Source: Cytophagaceae bacterium ABcell3 (GTDB taxonomy: Bacteria; Bacteroidota; Bacteroidia; Cytophagales; Cytophagaceae). From it: DNA of 64,000 nt. The stretch lies in assembly GCA_030913385.1 (NCBI GenBank), contig CP133159.1, positions 62,001 to 126,000 of the forward strand, read 5' to 3'. The position numbers and the translations under genes are program-made. This document shows positions 42,752 through 54,321 of this stretch, piece after piece (positions within the stretch are counted from its first letter, which is position 1; every line of letters starts with the position of its first letter). The notes beneath the pieces are model-generated. The model worked only from the letters and a program-made list of their open reading frames with translations. It ran no database searches and had not been told where the DNA came from.

Positions 42752-44023
42752 CTATTTAGCCTCTTCCTCCTGCTGATCAAGGTTAAATAAATCATTAAGA
42801 ACATCTATAAGCGTCTCAGCCTCTCCCCTTCTACAAGCCGCCTTTAATTGAAGCACAGGCAGCTTAATGATTTTCTGCATTATGTTCTTCGTAATAAGGT
42901 CTACCTTTTTGCATTCCGTATCGTTAAGTTGACGCATATAACGCGCCATTTCTTCTTGCCGAATCTGCTCGAGTGCTTTTTTAAGCTTGTTAATGGTAGG
43001 TGACACTTCCATGTCTTTAGACCACTCATTAAACTCTACTATAGCCTCGCCAATGATTTCCTGAACCCTAGGAATAGAATCCAGTCTTTTCTGTAGCGCC
43101 TCAGAAGCCCTGTTTTGAATATTATCTATATGATAAACAACCACACAAGGAATCTCTTCTACCTCAGGGGCAACGCTTCTTGGCACTGCAATATCAATAA
43201 AATACTTAAATGAAAACTCAGATACCTCAGCTACTTTATCCTTTGTAATAAGCGGTTCGTCGCGTGAAACCGAAGAAATGATAACATCAGCTTCTTTTAC
43301 AGCGTCCCACATATTTTCGAAAGGCACCACTTTAGCATTGAAGCATTCTTTGGCAAGCTCTTCCGCTTTGGACAAAGTACGGTTGGTAATAGAAACCATG
43401 GCGTCAGAATCCTGCAAATTACGGCACACATCGGCACCCATTTCACCAAGTCCCACAACAAGGACTTTTGGATTTACCAATTGGGAACATAGCTCTTCGG
43501 CCAGTTCTGCTGTTGCATAAGAAACAGAAGCCGCTCCATCGCGGAAGGACGTTTCCTGTACAACCTTTTTATTGGTAAAGAAAATGGTATGCATGAGCCT
43601 GTGCAAGAAAGGACCGGCCATATCAATATCAGCAGACCACTGATAAGCATTCTTTGCCTGATTGGTAATTTGCATATCTCCCACCACCTGAGACTCCAGT
43701 CCAATAGAAACGTTAAACAAATGCAGTACAGCTTCTTTATGGTCAGAGATTACCTTAAAGTGGGGCAAGTAAGCCTCAAAGTCAGAAATACCCTTTTGCA
43801 GGCACAGTATCTTTATAATATGGCTGCTATAATCATTGGCAGACGTATAGTAGATTTCTGTCCTGTTGCAGGTAGACATAATCAGCATATCTGTGGAGTC
43901 ACAGTACTCCCTCAAACTGAGCATGAGTTTTTTGCATCCCCCTTCATCAAGCGACATTGCCTCCCTGATTTCTAGGGGGGCATGCTTATAAGAAATAGTA
44001 AGCGCTTTAAAATTATTCCACAT
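42752..44023 (-). CDS. hemA: Glutamyl-tRNA reductase
   Basis: This 423-residue enzyme reduces glutamyl-tRNA to glutamate semialdehyde, the first step of tetrapyrrole synthesis. It has the nucleophile C52 in S-T-C-N-R-T-E, the H-L-F-N-V-S-I-G-L-E-S-x-V-x-G-D motif, the NADPH site G-L-G-E-M-G (about 196-201) and the dimerisation helix near the C-terminus. The start M-W-N-N-F-K-A-L-T-I-S-Y-K-H-A is typical. It is divergent from the histidine kinase gene with 111 bases between. Confidence 0.96.
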   Translation of the reverse strand: MWNNFKALTISYKHAPLEIREAMSLDEGGCKKLMLSLREYCDSTDMLIMSTCNRTEIYYTSANDYSSHIIKILCLQKGISDFEAYLPHFKVISDHKEAVLHLFNVSIGLESQVVGDMQITNQAKNAYQWSADIDMAGPFLHRLMHTIFFTNKKVVQETSFRDGAASVSYATAELAEELCSQLVNPKVLVVGLGEMGADVCRNLQDSDAMVSITNRTLSKAEELAKECFNAKVVPFENMWDAVKEADVIISSVSRDEPLITKDKVAEVSEFSFKYFIDIAVPRSVAPEVEEIPCVVVYHIDNIQNRASEALQKRLDSIPRVQEIIGEAIVEFNEWSKDMEVSPTINKLKKALEQIRQEEMARYMRQLNDTECKKVDLITKNIMQKIIKLPVLQLKAACRRGEAETLIDVLNDLFNLDQQEEEAK

Positions 44024-44134
44024 AGCTTATTATCGGAATGCAAATTAACGTAATTAACGCAAATTTGAAACCTTTATGTAATAAATTTACATATATTATG
44101 AAACTAAATACACCAGATTTTCCATTTTTGTTCT

Positions 44135-45328
44135 ATGGAACTCAATAATCTTAGTACATTTGATATTTATAACAACAAATCTAGGTTCAAATTAATTATC
44201 CTGATTGTTGCATTTTTTATTAGCGGGGCTTCTATTTACTATACTAACCAGTTGGTTAAGTCACTTGCAGAAAGAGAGCAAAAGCTAATAGACCTTTATG
44301 CTAGGGGGTTAATATATGCTGCAGACCCGGACATTAGCGAAAACCTTAGTTTTTTGTTCCAGGAAATTATTGAAGCCAACAACTCAATTCCTGTTATACT
44401 AACGGATGAAAATGAAAACCCGATCAGTGAAAAAAACATTAAAATTTCCGACAACCTAAGCAAAGAGGAAAAAGACGCTTTTCTTCAAACCAAGGTTAAG
44501 CAAATGAAAGAGGTGAACACACCTATAGTGGTAGAGTTTGCTCCGGGACAAAAGAACTATATATTCTATCAGAACTCTTATTTACTGTCCCAATTACAAT
44601 ACTATCCGTACATCCAGCTTTCAGTCATCTTTATCTTCTCTTTTATTGCCTATTTGGCCTTCAGCTACTCCAGAAATGCAGAGCAAAACCGGGTTTGGGT
44701 AGGATTGGCGAAAGAGACAGCCCACCAACTTGGCACACCGTTGTCCTCATTAATGGCCTGGATCGAGCTTTTCAAAGCAAACCCTAAATATAAAGATGAC
44801 GAAGCTATTTCCGAGCTAGAAAAAGATGTAGAAAGGCTAGAACGGATAACTGCCAGATTTTCAAATATTGGCTCTGCGCCGGCCCTACAGGACGAACCTA
44901 TATATTATACGGTAGAAAAATCAATTAACTACTTAAGCCACAGAGTATCAAGAAGTGTAGAATTTAAATTATCTGCATCATTAAGTAAAAATACTACCGC
45001 AAAACTTAACAAACCACTGTTCGAATGGGTAATAGAGAACATATGTAAGAATGCAGTTGATGCCATCAAAGGGAAAGGCTTAATTACCATAAACCTATCG
45101 AGGGCAGACAATAAAATAATGATAGATATCAGTGACACAGGAAAAGGAATTCCTAAATCAAGTGTCGGGAAGGTATTTATGCCGGGTTATACAACAAAAA
45201 AACGTGGGTGGGGGCTTGGCCTGACCTTGGTAAAGCGTATTGTAGAAAACTATCACAAGGGAAAGATATTTGTACTCAACTCAGAGGTTGACAAAGGAAC
45301 AACCTTCAGGATTATTCTGAACAACTAA
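44135..45328 (+). CDS. Sensor histidine kinase
   Basis: This 397-residue protein has two helices (about 20-40 and 158-178) enclosing a small periplasmic sensor domain. The cytoplasmic part has the phosphoacceptor H-box A-K-E-T-A-H-Q-L-G-T-P-L-S-S-L, the N-box E-N-I-C-K-N-A-V-D-A-I, the G1 box D-T-G-K-G-I and a G2-like G-W-G-L-G-L-T-L-V. The H-box form H-Q-L-G-T-P-L is common in Bacteroidota kinases. No response regulator is adjacent, so the target is unknown. It is divergent from hemA. Confidence 0.92.
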   Translation: MELNNLSTFDIYNNKSRFKLIILIVAFFISGASIYYTNQLVKSLAEREQKLIDLYARGLIYAADPDISENLSFLFQEIIEANNSIPVILTDENENPISEKNIKISDNLSKEEKDAFLQTKVKQMKEVNTPIVVEFAPGQKNYIFYQNSYLLSQLQYYPYIQLSVIFIFSFIAYLAFSYSRNAEQNRVWVGLAKETAHQLGTPLSSLMAWIELFKANPKYKDDEAISELEKDVERLERITARFSNIGSAPALQDEPIYYTVEKSINYLSHRVSRSVEFKLSASLSKNTTAKLNKPLFEWVIENICKNAVDAIKGKGLITINLSRADNKIMIDISDTGKGIPKSSVGKVFMPGYTTKKRGWGLGLTLVKRIVENYHKGKIFVLNSEVDKGTTFRIILNN

Positions 45329-45407
45329 ATACCTAAATTAAAAGTGGCATTTCAACCGGTTGTTTAAACAGGTCTATGAATGTAAATTAAACCACAAAAT
45401 AAAATAG

Positions 45408-47000
<1,593 letters not shown>

Positions 47001-47007
47001 ACTTAAT

Positions 47008-47035
47008 AAGTCCGTAAATAAATATTTACGGACTT
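47008..47035 (+). promoter_or_regulatory. Intercistronic 13-bp hairpin between atpD and atpC
   Basis: AAGTCCGTAAATA (47008-47020) is exactly complementary to 47023-47035, followed by AATTTATATT. It sits eight bases after the atpD stop and 40 before atpC. It could partly end transcription or protect the atpD message, lowering epsilon relative to beta. Confidence 0.65.
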
Positions 47036-47075
47036 AATTTATATTATACAGGTCAAAGCCCTTAAAATTAAGATC

Positions 47076-47324
47076 ATGCATTTAGAAATAATAACTCCGG
47101 ACAATAAAGTTTTTAGCGGCGAGGTTATTTCTGCCAACTTTCCAGGCAGCAAAGGAGCTTTTGAAGTAAAAACAAACCACGCACCTCTTATAAGTACACT
47201 TAACAAGGGCGATATTGTTATTCAGGAGAAAGATTTACCTGCAAAATCTTTTACTGTTGACGGTGGAATCATTGAAGTGTTAAACAATAACATTATTGTT
47301 CTGGCAGAATCTGTAGCAGCATAA
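47076..47324 (+). CDS. atpC: F-type ATP synthase subunit epsilon, short form
   Basis: This 82-residue protein corresponds to the N-terminal beta-sandwich of epsilon (L-E-I-I-T-P-D-N-K-V-F-S-G-E, F-P-G-S-K-G-A-F-E, H-A-P-L-I-S). The C-terminal helical hairpin that inhibits the enzyme in E. coli is absent, as in many Bacteroidota. It follows atpD by 75 bases and ends at a strong terminator. Confidence 0.95.
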   Translation: MHLEIITPDNKVFSGEVISANFPGSKGAFEVKTNHAPLISTLNKGDIVIQEKDLPAKSFTVDGGIIEVLNNNIIVLAESVAA

Positions 47325-47371
47325 AACGTACAGGGGCTTTCTTTACCCTTATTCGTTAAAAAATATTAAAT

Positions 47372-47403
47372 AAAAAAGGTCTGATTTACAGACCTTTTTT
47401 ATT
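47372..47403 (+). terminator. Terminator of atpD-atpC
   Basis: A 12-bp stem AAAAAAGGTCTG (47372-47383) pairs with 47389-47400, ending in a T-run, 48 bases after atpC. Confidence 0.92.
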
Positions 47404-47558
47404 TATATTGAATAGCTATCACTCCATTAAAATTTCACAAAAACGGCAGTACGCACCTACAAATCATATTCCACATACTAACCCATTACATGCCAAAAAA
47501 ACATGTTATCTACACGGCTGACTTATTTTTCAAGCAGAGTAACCTAACCCCACATAAA

Positions 47559-47873
47559 TTAAACTGCTTTCTTGTTGGCTTTTGGGATCATCCTACCGAA
47601 AGTCTTTTTAATTATGTTCCAGAAAAAAGTAAACTGTCCACAAACACCACCAATAGCCAGCAACAATACCTGATAAATAGGAAACACGATCAACAGCCTT
47701 AAAGGCCAATACAACCAAGCGTTCATATCGTCGGTTATGTGCATAAAATCCAAAATAGGCTTACCTACTTTCAAAGACAAAGATCCCGTAACACCAAAGA
47801 CAAAGAATATTACAAATACTTGCCAGTTACTGGTAATGCCCCAACGATTTTTAACTTTTTCGAGAAATTTCAT
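47559..47873 (-). CDS. Small membrane protein (DUF6787-like)
   Basis: This 104-residue protein has two helices (about 20-40 and 55-85), starts K-F-L-E-K-V-K-N-R-W-G-I-T-S-N-W-Q and has a central G-x-L-S-L-K-V-G-K-P-I-L-D-F segment. It recalls the short Bacteroidota family DUF6787, of unknown role. The C-terminus is basic and cytoplasmic. It is followed on the same strand side by nothing obvious; the RluA gene is 60 bases upstream. Confidence 0.65.
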   Translation of the reverse strand: MKFLEKVKNRWGITSNWQVFVIFFVFGVTGSLSLKVGKPILDFMHITDDMNAWLYWPLRLLIVFPIYQVLLLAIGGVCGQFTFFWNIIKKTFGRMIPKANKKAV

Positions 47874-47933
47874 AAAGGAAAGAAGAAATATTGTTTGAAG
47901 AGATATACAACCTATATAATATAGAAATTTAAT

Positions 47934-48629
47934 TTATTTTATCGTCTTTTCAAAAAGCTGCCAATAAAACTTATCCGGTAAACAAGCTTCTACAGCCATT
48001 GGTTCCTTTTTGACAGGATGAACAAACTCCAGCTTCCGTGCATGGAGGCAAATACTACCATCGGCAAGAGGCTCTGGAAACCCATATTTTACATCGCCCA
48101 CTATAGGACAGCCCATGCTTGCCAACTGTATCCTAATTTGATGCGGCCGCCCAGTGTGTGGTTTAACTTCTAACAGAAAATAGCCACCGGCCTCAGCCAA
48201 AAGCTTATAGTCTAATATAGAACGCAAGCTTCCCGGCACTTCTTTCTTATACGCCTTGGAAATATTCTTGTTTTTGTCTTTTACCAGCCAATGAAGCAAA
48301 GTCCCTTCTGGTTTAGGCTGTTTTTTTACAATAGCGAAATATGTTTTCTCAATTTCCCTATTCCTAAATTGAGCATTCATCCGCCCCAAAGCTTTAGATG
48401 TTTTGGCCAATAAAACCAAACCTGTAACAGGCCTATCCAAACGGTGTACTACACCAGTAAAAACATTCCCTGGCTTCTGATATTTTTCCTTAATATAATC
48501 TTTTATGTAATCTGCTAAAGGTTTATCACCTGTTTTATCCCCCTGCACTAGCACACCACTGCTTTTGTTAACCAGCAGTAAATGGTTGTCTTCATAAACA
48601 ACTTTAAATACAGACACCAAACCAAGCAC
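47934..48629 (-). CDS. RluA-family pseudouridine synthase
   Basis: This 231-residue enzyme has the catalytic motif H-R-L-D-R-P-V-T-G-L (about 62-71, with the essential Asp), V-Y-E-D-N-H-L-L-L-V-N-K near the start and T-G-R-P-H-Q-I-R-x-Q-L near 160-170. It lacks an N-terminal S4 domain, so it is the short form, acting on rRNA or tRNA uridines. The start lies two bases after panB stops, so the two are likely cotranscribed. Confidence 0.92.
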   Translation of the reverse strand: MLGLVSVFKVVYEDNHLLLVNKSSGVLVQGDKTGDKPLADYIKDYIKEKYQKPGNVFTGVVHRLDRPVTGLVLLAKTSKALGRMNAQFRNREIEKTYFAIVKKQPKPEGTLLHWLVKDKNKNISKAYKKEVPGSLRSILDYKLLAEAGGYFLLEVKPHTGRPHQIRIQLASMGCPIVGDVKYGFPEPLADGSICLHARKLEFVHPVKKEPMAVEACLPDKFYWQLFEKTIK

Positions 48630-48631
48630 AA

Positions 48632-49450
48632 TTAATACGACTCTTCCTCGCTAGGAAAAGAGCCTGATTTAACATCCTTTATATAATCTTCCACCGCACC
48701 ATTAATTATAGAGTTCAGGTCTGCGTACCTTCTCAAGAATCGGGGGTGAAATTCTTTAGTTATACCCAGCATATCATGCGAAACCAACACCTGACCGTCT
48801 ACGTGGGGGCCGGCTCCAATGCCTATAACAGGTATTTGCAGTTCATTGGCCACTTTCTTTGCCAAATCTGCAGGAATCTTTTCAAGTACCAAAGCAAAAC
48901 AGCCAAGTTCCTGCAACAGCAAGGCATCATGAAGCAACTTGTCCGCTTCTGCATTTTCTTTTGCCCGAACAGTATACGTACCAAATTTATAAATGGACTG
49001 AGGCGTTAACCCTAAATGCCCCATCACTGGCACACCAGCACTAAGTATCCTAATGATAGACTCCTTGATTTCAACACCGCCTTCCAGCTTTATAGCATGT
49101 GCACCCGATTCCTTCATGATCCGTATCGCAGACCTCAATGCTTCGGAAGAATTGCCCTGATATGAGCCAAAAGGAAGGTCTACGACTACTAGAGCCCTTC
49201 TAACCCCTCTGATCACCGATGATGCGTGGTAAATCATCTGATCCAATGTAATAGGCAATGTTGTCTCATGCCCTGCCACAACATTAGAAGCAGAGTCTCC
49301 TACCAAAAGCACATCTACACCTGCCATATCTAAAATGCCAGCCATGGAAAAGTCATACGCTGTAAGCATTGAAATTTTTTCTTTCCTGTTCTTCATTTCC
49401 TGAAGCTGGTGCGTAGTTACTTTTCTTATATCAGGGTTGTGTACAGACAT
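48632..49450 (-). CDS. panB: 3-methyl-2-oxobutanoate hydroxymethyltransferase
   Basis: This 272-residue enzyme makes ketopantoate in pantothenate (coenzyme A) synthesis. Conserved segments: [10 protein letters not shown] near 28-37, [37 protein letters not shown] and [18 protein letters not shown]. All Mg ligands and the catalytic Glu region appear present. The start is supported by family length. RluA follows. Confidence 0.96.
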   Translation of the reverse strand: MSVHNPDIRKVTTHQLQEMKNRKEKISMLTAYDFSMAGILDMAGVDVLLVGDSASNVVAGHETTLPITLDQMIYHASSVIRGVRRALVVVDLPFGSYQGNSSEALRSAIRIMKESGAHAIKLEGGVEIKESIIRILSAGVPVMGHLGLTPQSIYKFGTYTVRAKENAEADKLLHDALLLQELGCFALVLEKIPADLAKKVANELQIPVIGIGAGPHVDGQVLVSHDMLGITKEFHPRFLRRYADLNSIINGAVEDYIKDVKSGSFPSEEESY

Positions 49451-49577
49451 CAGTCCTCTTTTTTGATTAGTAATGCAAAACTAGTAAAAATGATTATGAA
49501 ATTCAGGAAAATAAGTTTTTGCCAAAAACTATTTCAAAAAATGCAGGTTAACCTTTTAGGTTGGTACATTTGAATAT

Positions 49578-50069
49578 TTGAAGAGGATGGAAAGAAGGGG
49601 AGCAACAAAGACGGTACTTATACTGACTATTATTACACTTACCTGTTTAACAGCTTTTAAATCAAAAGATAAAAGCACAATATCTGAAGGTTTGAAAGGG
49701 GCCAAAAACAAAAAGGAACTATCGGGCGTGGTTTACAATGCACTGAAAAGGCATGACTTTAATTTAATGCAGGCTTTTATACCTGGAACGGATGAAGTTG
49801 AGCTTATAAACAAAAAAGTCTCTTATCAGCATAAAAACAACGAGTCAATTAAAGCAGAGCTACAAAAAAGTTTTCACCATATCATTGAGTCCGGCATTGA
49901 CAAAAATATTAATTGGTCCTTGGTAGAACTTGTAGATCAACAAATAGAAGACGGAAATGAAATAAGCCTGATCCGTTTAGAACTGGAAGACCACAGAGGC
50001 CATAAGCTGACAGTCAATATCAAGTTGATAGAAATCGAAGACAGGTGGTATATAACGGAGCTAGTGTAA
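49578..50069 (+). CDS. Secreted protein of unknown function
   Basis: This 163-residue protein has an N-terminal signal or anchor (about 11-28, L-I-L-T-I-I-T-L-T-C-L-T-A-F). The mature part starts with a helical G-L-K-G-A-K-N-K-K-E-L-S and ends in beta strands (I-S-L-I-R-L-E-L-E-D, V-N-I-K-L-I-E-I-E-D-R-W-Y-I-T-E), a pattern like SnoaL/NTF2-type folds. GAAGAGGATGG with a purine-rich stretch precedes the ATG. No specific family is recognised. Confidence 0.7.
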   Translation: MKRMERRGATKTVLILTIITLTCLTAFKSKDKSTISEGLKGAKNKKELSGVVYNALKRHDFNLMQAFIPGTDEVELINKKVSYQHKNNESIKAELQKSFHHIIESGIDKNINWSLVELVDQQIEDGNEISLIRLELEDHRGHKLTVNIKLIEIEDRWYITELV

Positions 50070-50077
50070 AAGGCAAT

Positions 50078-50108
50078 AAAAAAGGAGGACATAAATCCTC
50101 CTTTTTTA
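50078..50108 (+). terminator. Terminator after 49578-50069
   Basis: A 12-bp stem AAAAAAGGAGGA (50078-50089) pairs with 50096-50107, followed by T residues. It is on the plus strand, eight bases after the stop, and can act on both strands. Confidence 0.9.
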
Positions 50109-50182
50109 TTGTATACGAAAAGCAATCTTAAATTATGAATGGCAGACCGAAAAATCAGTTTTTGCCACACCTCAATAAGCTG

Positions 50183-51169
50183 TTAATCGTTTTTCTTTTC
50201 AGACCGTTTCTGCTCCTTACCTCCTCCTGCTATAGTTTCACGCATTTCTGTGTCAGCTTGAACATTTCTCATTTTGTGGTAATCCATAATACCCAAATTG
50301 CCGCTTCTGAAAGCTTCAGCCATTGCTTTAGGAATACCAGCTTCCTCTTCAATAACTTTCGCTTTCGCTTCTTGGGCTTTCGCCTTCATCTCTTGTTCCA
50401 CTGCTACCGCCATAGCCCTTCTCTCTTCAGCTTTTGCTTCTGCCACTTTTAGGTCTGCGTTTGCTTGGTCTATCTGAAGTTTAGCACCAATATTTTCTCC
50501 CACATCTATATCGGCAATATCAATAGAAAGTATTTCAAAAGCCGTACCGGCATCAAGTCCTTTTTGAAGAACAAGTTTAGAGATCCTATCAGGGTTTTCA
50601 AGTACCTCTTTATGGTTAGACGCAGAACCTATAGAAGTTACAATACCCTCACCTACTCTCGCAAGAATAGTCTCTTCGCCGGCACCACCGACAAGTTGAG
50701 CGATATTTGCCCTCACTGTCACTCTGGCTTTGGCAATAAGTTGTATACCGTCATTAGCAACAGCGGCTACATTAGGTGTATTAATCACCTGTGGATTAAC
50801 GGAGATTTGAACCGCTTCAAAGACATCCCTACCAGCAAGGTCAATAGCAGCAGCCTGCTTAAAGGTCAAAGGTATGTTCGCCTTATCTGCCGATATTAAT
50901 GCCTTGATCACTTGGGGCACGTTACCCCCTGCCAAATAGTGCGTCTCCAAATCATTGGTCGTTAGGTTCAGTCCAGCCTTCGTAGAAGTAATTAAAGACT
51001 GTACAATAAGGCTCGGTGGCACCTTCCGGATGCGCATGAATATAAGTTGAAGGATCCCAACCCGGACACCAGAAAAAAGTGCAGTAATCCAGAGGTTAAG
51101 TGGCACAAAATATAGGAATATAAAAATACCTACAATTATAGCCACGGCAATAATGAGTATCTGTTGCAT
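50183..51169 (-). CDS. floA: Flotillin-like protein FloA
   Basis: This 328-residue protein has an N-terminal membrane hairpin (about 5-22 and 25-45), then an SPFH-type domain with [21 protein letters not shown] and [17 protein letters not shown], then an Ala/Glu/Lys-rich helical region (about 230-290) like that of FloA/YqfA. It organises ordered membrane domains. The length and domain order match FloA from Bacillus and Bacteroidota. Confidence 0.93.
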   Translation of the reverse strand: MQQILIIAVAIIVGIFIFLYFVPLNLWITALFSGVRVGILQLIFMRIRKVPPSLIVQSLITSTKAGLNLTTNDLETHYLAGGNVPQVIKALISADKANIPLTFKQAAAIDLAGRDVFEAVQISVNPQVINTPNVAAVANDGIQLIAKARVTVRANIAQLVGGAGEETILARVGEGIVTSIGSASNHKEVLENPDRISKLVLQKGLDAGTAFEILSIDIADIDVGENIGAKLQIDQANADLKVAEAKAEERRAMAVAVEQEMKAKAQEAKAKVIEEEAGIPKAMAEAFRSGNLGIMDYHKMRNVQADTEMRETIAGGGKEQKRSEKKND

Positions 51170-51232
51170 TTTATAAGGGGTTTAAAAAAACAATGTCAAT
51201 GTATTACAAATATAGTGTAAGTATTGTAACAA

Positions 51233-52705
51233 TTAATATGCTCTGGCAAAAACAACCCGTTTATCTGAAGGATTTCCTGTAAGGATACATTTTCCTTCTT
51301 CCGCTGGCGCATCCATAGGGATACATCTTATGGTAGCTTTGGTCTGCTCTTTAATTTTTTCTTCAGTTTCAGCAGAACCGTCCCAGTGTGCCATTACGAA
51401 ACCACCTTTATCCAAGGCTTTAACGAATTCCTCCCAAGTATCAACAGAAACTGTATTTTGCTCTTTAAATCCAGCAGCTTTCTTAAATAAATTATCTTGA
51501 ATTTCGTCAAGCAATTGCTCAATAAAGGCTTCAACTCCATCCATACTCACCGAGGTTTTCTCTTTCGTGTCTCTCCTGGCGACCTCGACTGTATTGTTAT
51601 TTAAGTCCCGTGGGCCTATAGCTAAGCGCACCGGCACCCCTTTCATTTCGTACTCTGCAAATTTAAACCCAGGACTATGGGTATCGCGGTCATCAAATTT
51701 TACCGTTATGCCTTTACTCCTTAGGTTTTTAATAATCTTGTCCGCTTTCTCAGCTATAAGGGTTAGTTGCTCCTTGTTTTTAATAATAGGTACAATAACC
51801 ACCTGGATCGGTGCAAGCAAAGGTGGAAGCACTAGGCCTTCATCATCAGAGTGGGCCATAATCAAAGCACCCATTAAACGTGTACTTACACCCCAAGAGG
51901 TACCCCATACATAGTCAAGCTTTCCATCCTTACCTGTGAATTTAACATCAAAAGCTTTGGCAAAATTTTGTCCTAGGTAGTGAGTAGTGCCCGCTTGCAA
52001 GGCCTTCCCATCTTGCATCAACGCCTCTATACAATAAGTGTCTACAGCACCGGCAAACTTTTCACTTTCGGTCTTGCGTCCCCTGATAACGGGAACCGCC
52101 AAATACTGTTCAGCAAAATCTCCATATATATGTAACATTTTCAGGGTTTCTTCAACAGCTTCATCTTTTGTGGCATGTGCGGTATGCCCTTCTTGCCATA
52201 AAAACTCAGCCGTCCGCAGGAAAATCCTTGTTCTCATCTCCCATCTAACGACATTTGCCCATTGGTTCACCAGCAAAGGAAGGTCTCGGTACGACTGCAC
52301 CCAGTTTTTATACGTACTCCATATTACGGTCTCAGAAGTAGGCCTAACAATTAACTCTTCTTCTAATTTTGCCTCTGGATCTACAATAACACTTTTATTA
52401 TCTTCAGAATTTTTTAATCTATAATGTGTTACTACTGCACACTCTTTAGCGAAGCCTTCTACATGGCTTGCCTCTCTGCTCAAGTAAGATTTTGGGATAA
52501 AAAGAGGAAAGTAAGCATTGGTATGACCAGTCTCCTTAAACATCTTATCCAGAACAGATTGCATCTTTTCCCATATCGAATAACCATAAGGTTTTATCAC
52601 CATACAGCCTCTAACCGCAGAGTTTTCTGCGAGATCAGCTTTTTTTACAAGCTCATTGTACCATTGGGAATAATCTTCACTTCTTTTGGGCAAACCTTTA
52701 CTCAT
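51233..52705 (-). CDS. proS: Prolyl-tRNA synthetase (archaeal/eukaryotic type)
   Basis: This 490-residue class II synthetase charges tRNA-Pro. It lacks the editing insert of bacterial-type ProRS and has the shorter archaeal-type layout: motif 1 G-Y-S-I-W-E-K-M-Q, motif 2 [19 protein letters not shown] near 117-121, motif 3 [13 protein letters not shown], and an anticodon-binding domain with [12 protein letters not shown]. The C-terminal zinc-like domain is present in reduced form. The start [15 protein letters not shown] is typical. Confidence 0.96.
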   Translation of the reverse strand: MSKGLPKRSEDYSQWYNELVKKADLAENSAVRGCMVIKPYGYSIWEKMQSVLDKMFKETGHTNAYFPLFIPKSYLSREASHVEGFAKECAVVTHYRLKNSEDNKSVIVDPEAKLEEELIVRPTSETVIWSTYKNWVQSYRDLPLLVNQWANVVRWEMRTRIFLRTAEFLWQEGHTAHATKDEAVEETLKMLHIYGDFAEQYLAVPVIRGRKTESEKFAGAVDTYCIEALMQDGKALQAGTTHYLGQNFAKAFDVKFTGKDGKLDYVWGTSWGVSTRLMGALIMAHSDDEGLVLPPLLAPIQVVIVPIIKNKEQLTLIAEKADKIIKNLRSKGITVKFDDRDTHSPGFKFAEYEMKGVPVRLAIGPRDLNNNTVEVARRDTKEKTSVSMDGVEAFIEQLLDEIQDNLFKKAAGFKEQNTVSVDTWEEFVKALDKGGFVMAHWDGSAETEEKIKEQTKATIRCIPMDAPAEEGKCILTGNPSDKRVVFARAY

Positions 52706-52868
52706 TTTACAACGTTATTGATTTTTGGTATGTATTTTGTATATTACAATTGTAAAAACAATCTTTGAGACAAAGATAGGTTTTAATTCTTTAAATTTTA
52801 AAGGCCATTTGAATAATCAGACCGTAAAAACCACGTTCTATTAGGTAGGCCGGAAAGGGAAAACAACT

Positions 52869-54299
52869 ATGAAGATATTCTTTAGGATAAAACTGTTTTT
52901 GCTAATATCTCTTTTTTTAACGTCGTGCTTTCGTTCATATCATACTACTACCGTTTATGAGTATGATGACATGTACTATACACGCAAAGACCGTCAGCAA
53001 GAGAACATGAGACAGCAGCAACCTTCTAATCAGAAGCAGCACTATGACGATGAATACTATGACGACCAAGATTATTACGAAGGAGATTATGAAGGCTCTG
53101 AAGAATATTCTTATCAGTCGGATGGCTTTCGCGGAGGCGGCGGCAACTTTCACGGCTACGACCCAGCTTTTGGACGTCATGCAAGTCCCTTTCTTGGGCA
53201 TACAACAGTATTTATGGCCAGCCCCCTAATTTGGGCAACCCCATGGCATGACCCATTTATGAACCCGTGGTGGTATAGGCCTGTTATGCCTGGCTTTAGA
53301 GTAGGCATAGGTTTTGGCTACGGCGGTGGCTGGGGCTTTGGCGGAGGCTGGGGCGGTATGCCTTTCAACCCGTGGATAGGAGGTTTTCATAGCCCTTGGG
53401 GTATGGGTGGTATGATGCACCCTGGTATGGGCATGTGGGGCATGGGCGGTATGTATGGCATGGGCATGTACGGAATGGGTGGTATGTACGGAATGGGCGG
53501 TATGGGCATGTATGGAATGGGCGGTATGTACGGCATGGGCATGTACGGCGGTGGCGTTGTCTCCCAAAGAGGAACCTCAGGCATACCTAGAAGTAATAGG
53601 AGATCTTCAGTTTATAGAGGTGATTCAAGAGGGGGAGAAAATGCCAGAGGATCACGAGGCTCTTATAGAGACGGTAGAAATACTAGAGATGGTAGAAACA
53701 CTAGAGACGGAAGGAACTATAGAGATGGTAGAAATAGTAGAGATGGCAGAAACGACCGCAATGTCAGAAGCAGAAGAGATGAGAGAAACCCATCAGGAAG
53801 ATATGATAGAGGAAGTCGCGGAGGGTCACCATCAGCACGGCCAGGCAGAAACAGCCGAAACCCTGAATATTCGAGACCTGCTCCAGGCAGAAATGGAAGG
53901 GAATCCGCTCCTGGCAACAGACCAGGTGTAAGACAACAAAGACCAAACAACAGTGGTAACGTTAGGCCAAGGCCAAACGCTCCATCAAATAGAGGCGGTG
54001 GAAATGTTAGGCAAGCACCTAGACAGCAGAGCGCACCAAACAGGGGTGGCGGATTTAATCAAGCCCCTAGGAGACAAAGTGCACCGGCCAACAGAGGTGG
54101 CGGTGGGTTTCACCAAGCCCCTAGTAGGCAAAGTGCCCCATCTAACAGAGGGGGTGGATTTTCGTCACCATCTAGAAGCGGTGGTGGTTTCTCTTCGCCA
54201 TCTAGAAGTGGCGGCAGCTACTCATCTCCTTCAAGAGGTGGTGGAGGCTTCTCTTCACCTTCGAGAGGTGGCGGAGCCTCTCCAGGAAGAAGAAGATAA
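52869..54299 (+). CDS. Repeat-rich lipoprotein (Gly/Met and Arg/Gly arrays)
   Basis: This 476-residue lipoprotein has lipobox F-L-T-S-C (C20). The mature protein has four low-complexity zones: an acidic Asp/Tyr/Gln stretch (about 45-85); a Gly/Trp/Met/Tyr array of G-M-x-G-M-G-G-M-Y units (about 177-230); an R-D-G-R-N repeat array (about 265-300, six-residue units); and a long Ser/Gly/Arg/Pro tail with N-R-G-G-G-F and S-S-P-S-R-S-G-G repeats. The Met-rich zone could bind metal; the Arg-rich zones could bind acidic surface polymers. The coding frame is secure: the other frames are shadows of the repeats. It lies before an outer-membrane porin gene. Confidence 0.8.
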   Translation: MKIFFRIKLFLLISLFLTSCFRSYHTTTVYEYDDMYYTRKDRQQENMRQQQPSNQKQHYDDEYYDDQDYYEGDYEGSEEYSYQSDGFRGGGGNFHGYDPAFGRHASPFLGHTTVFMASPLIWATPWHDPFMNPWWYRPVMPGFRVGIGFGYGGGWGFGGGWGGMPFNPWIGGFHSPWGMGGMMHPGMGMWGMGGMYGMGMYGMGGMYGMGGMGMYGMGGMYGMGMYGGGVVSQRGTSGIPRSNRRSSVYRGDSRGGENARGSRGSYRDGRNTRDGRNTRDGRNYRDGRNSRDGRNDRNVRSRRDERNPSGRYDRGSRGGSPSARPGRNSRNPEYSRPAPGRNGRESAPGNRPGVRQQRPNNSGNVRPRPNAPSNRGGGNVRQAPRQQSAPNRGGGFNQAPRRQSAPANRGGGGFHQAPSRQSAPSNRGGGFSSPSRSGGGFSSPSRSGGSYSSPSRGGGGFSSPSRGGGASPGRRR

Positions 54300-54321
54300 T
54301 TTAACTAACGATAAACTTTAA

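Noticed and set aside
53397-54300. Repetitive DNA considered as a CRISPR array or as overlapping genes in other frames
   Set aside because: The period follows codon units of a lipoprotein and there are no unique spacers; the other long frames are composition shadows of the repeats.
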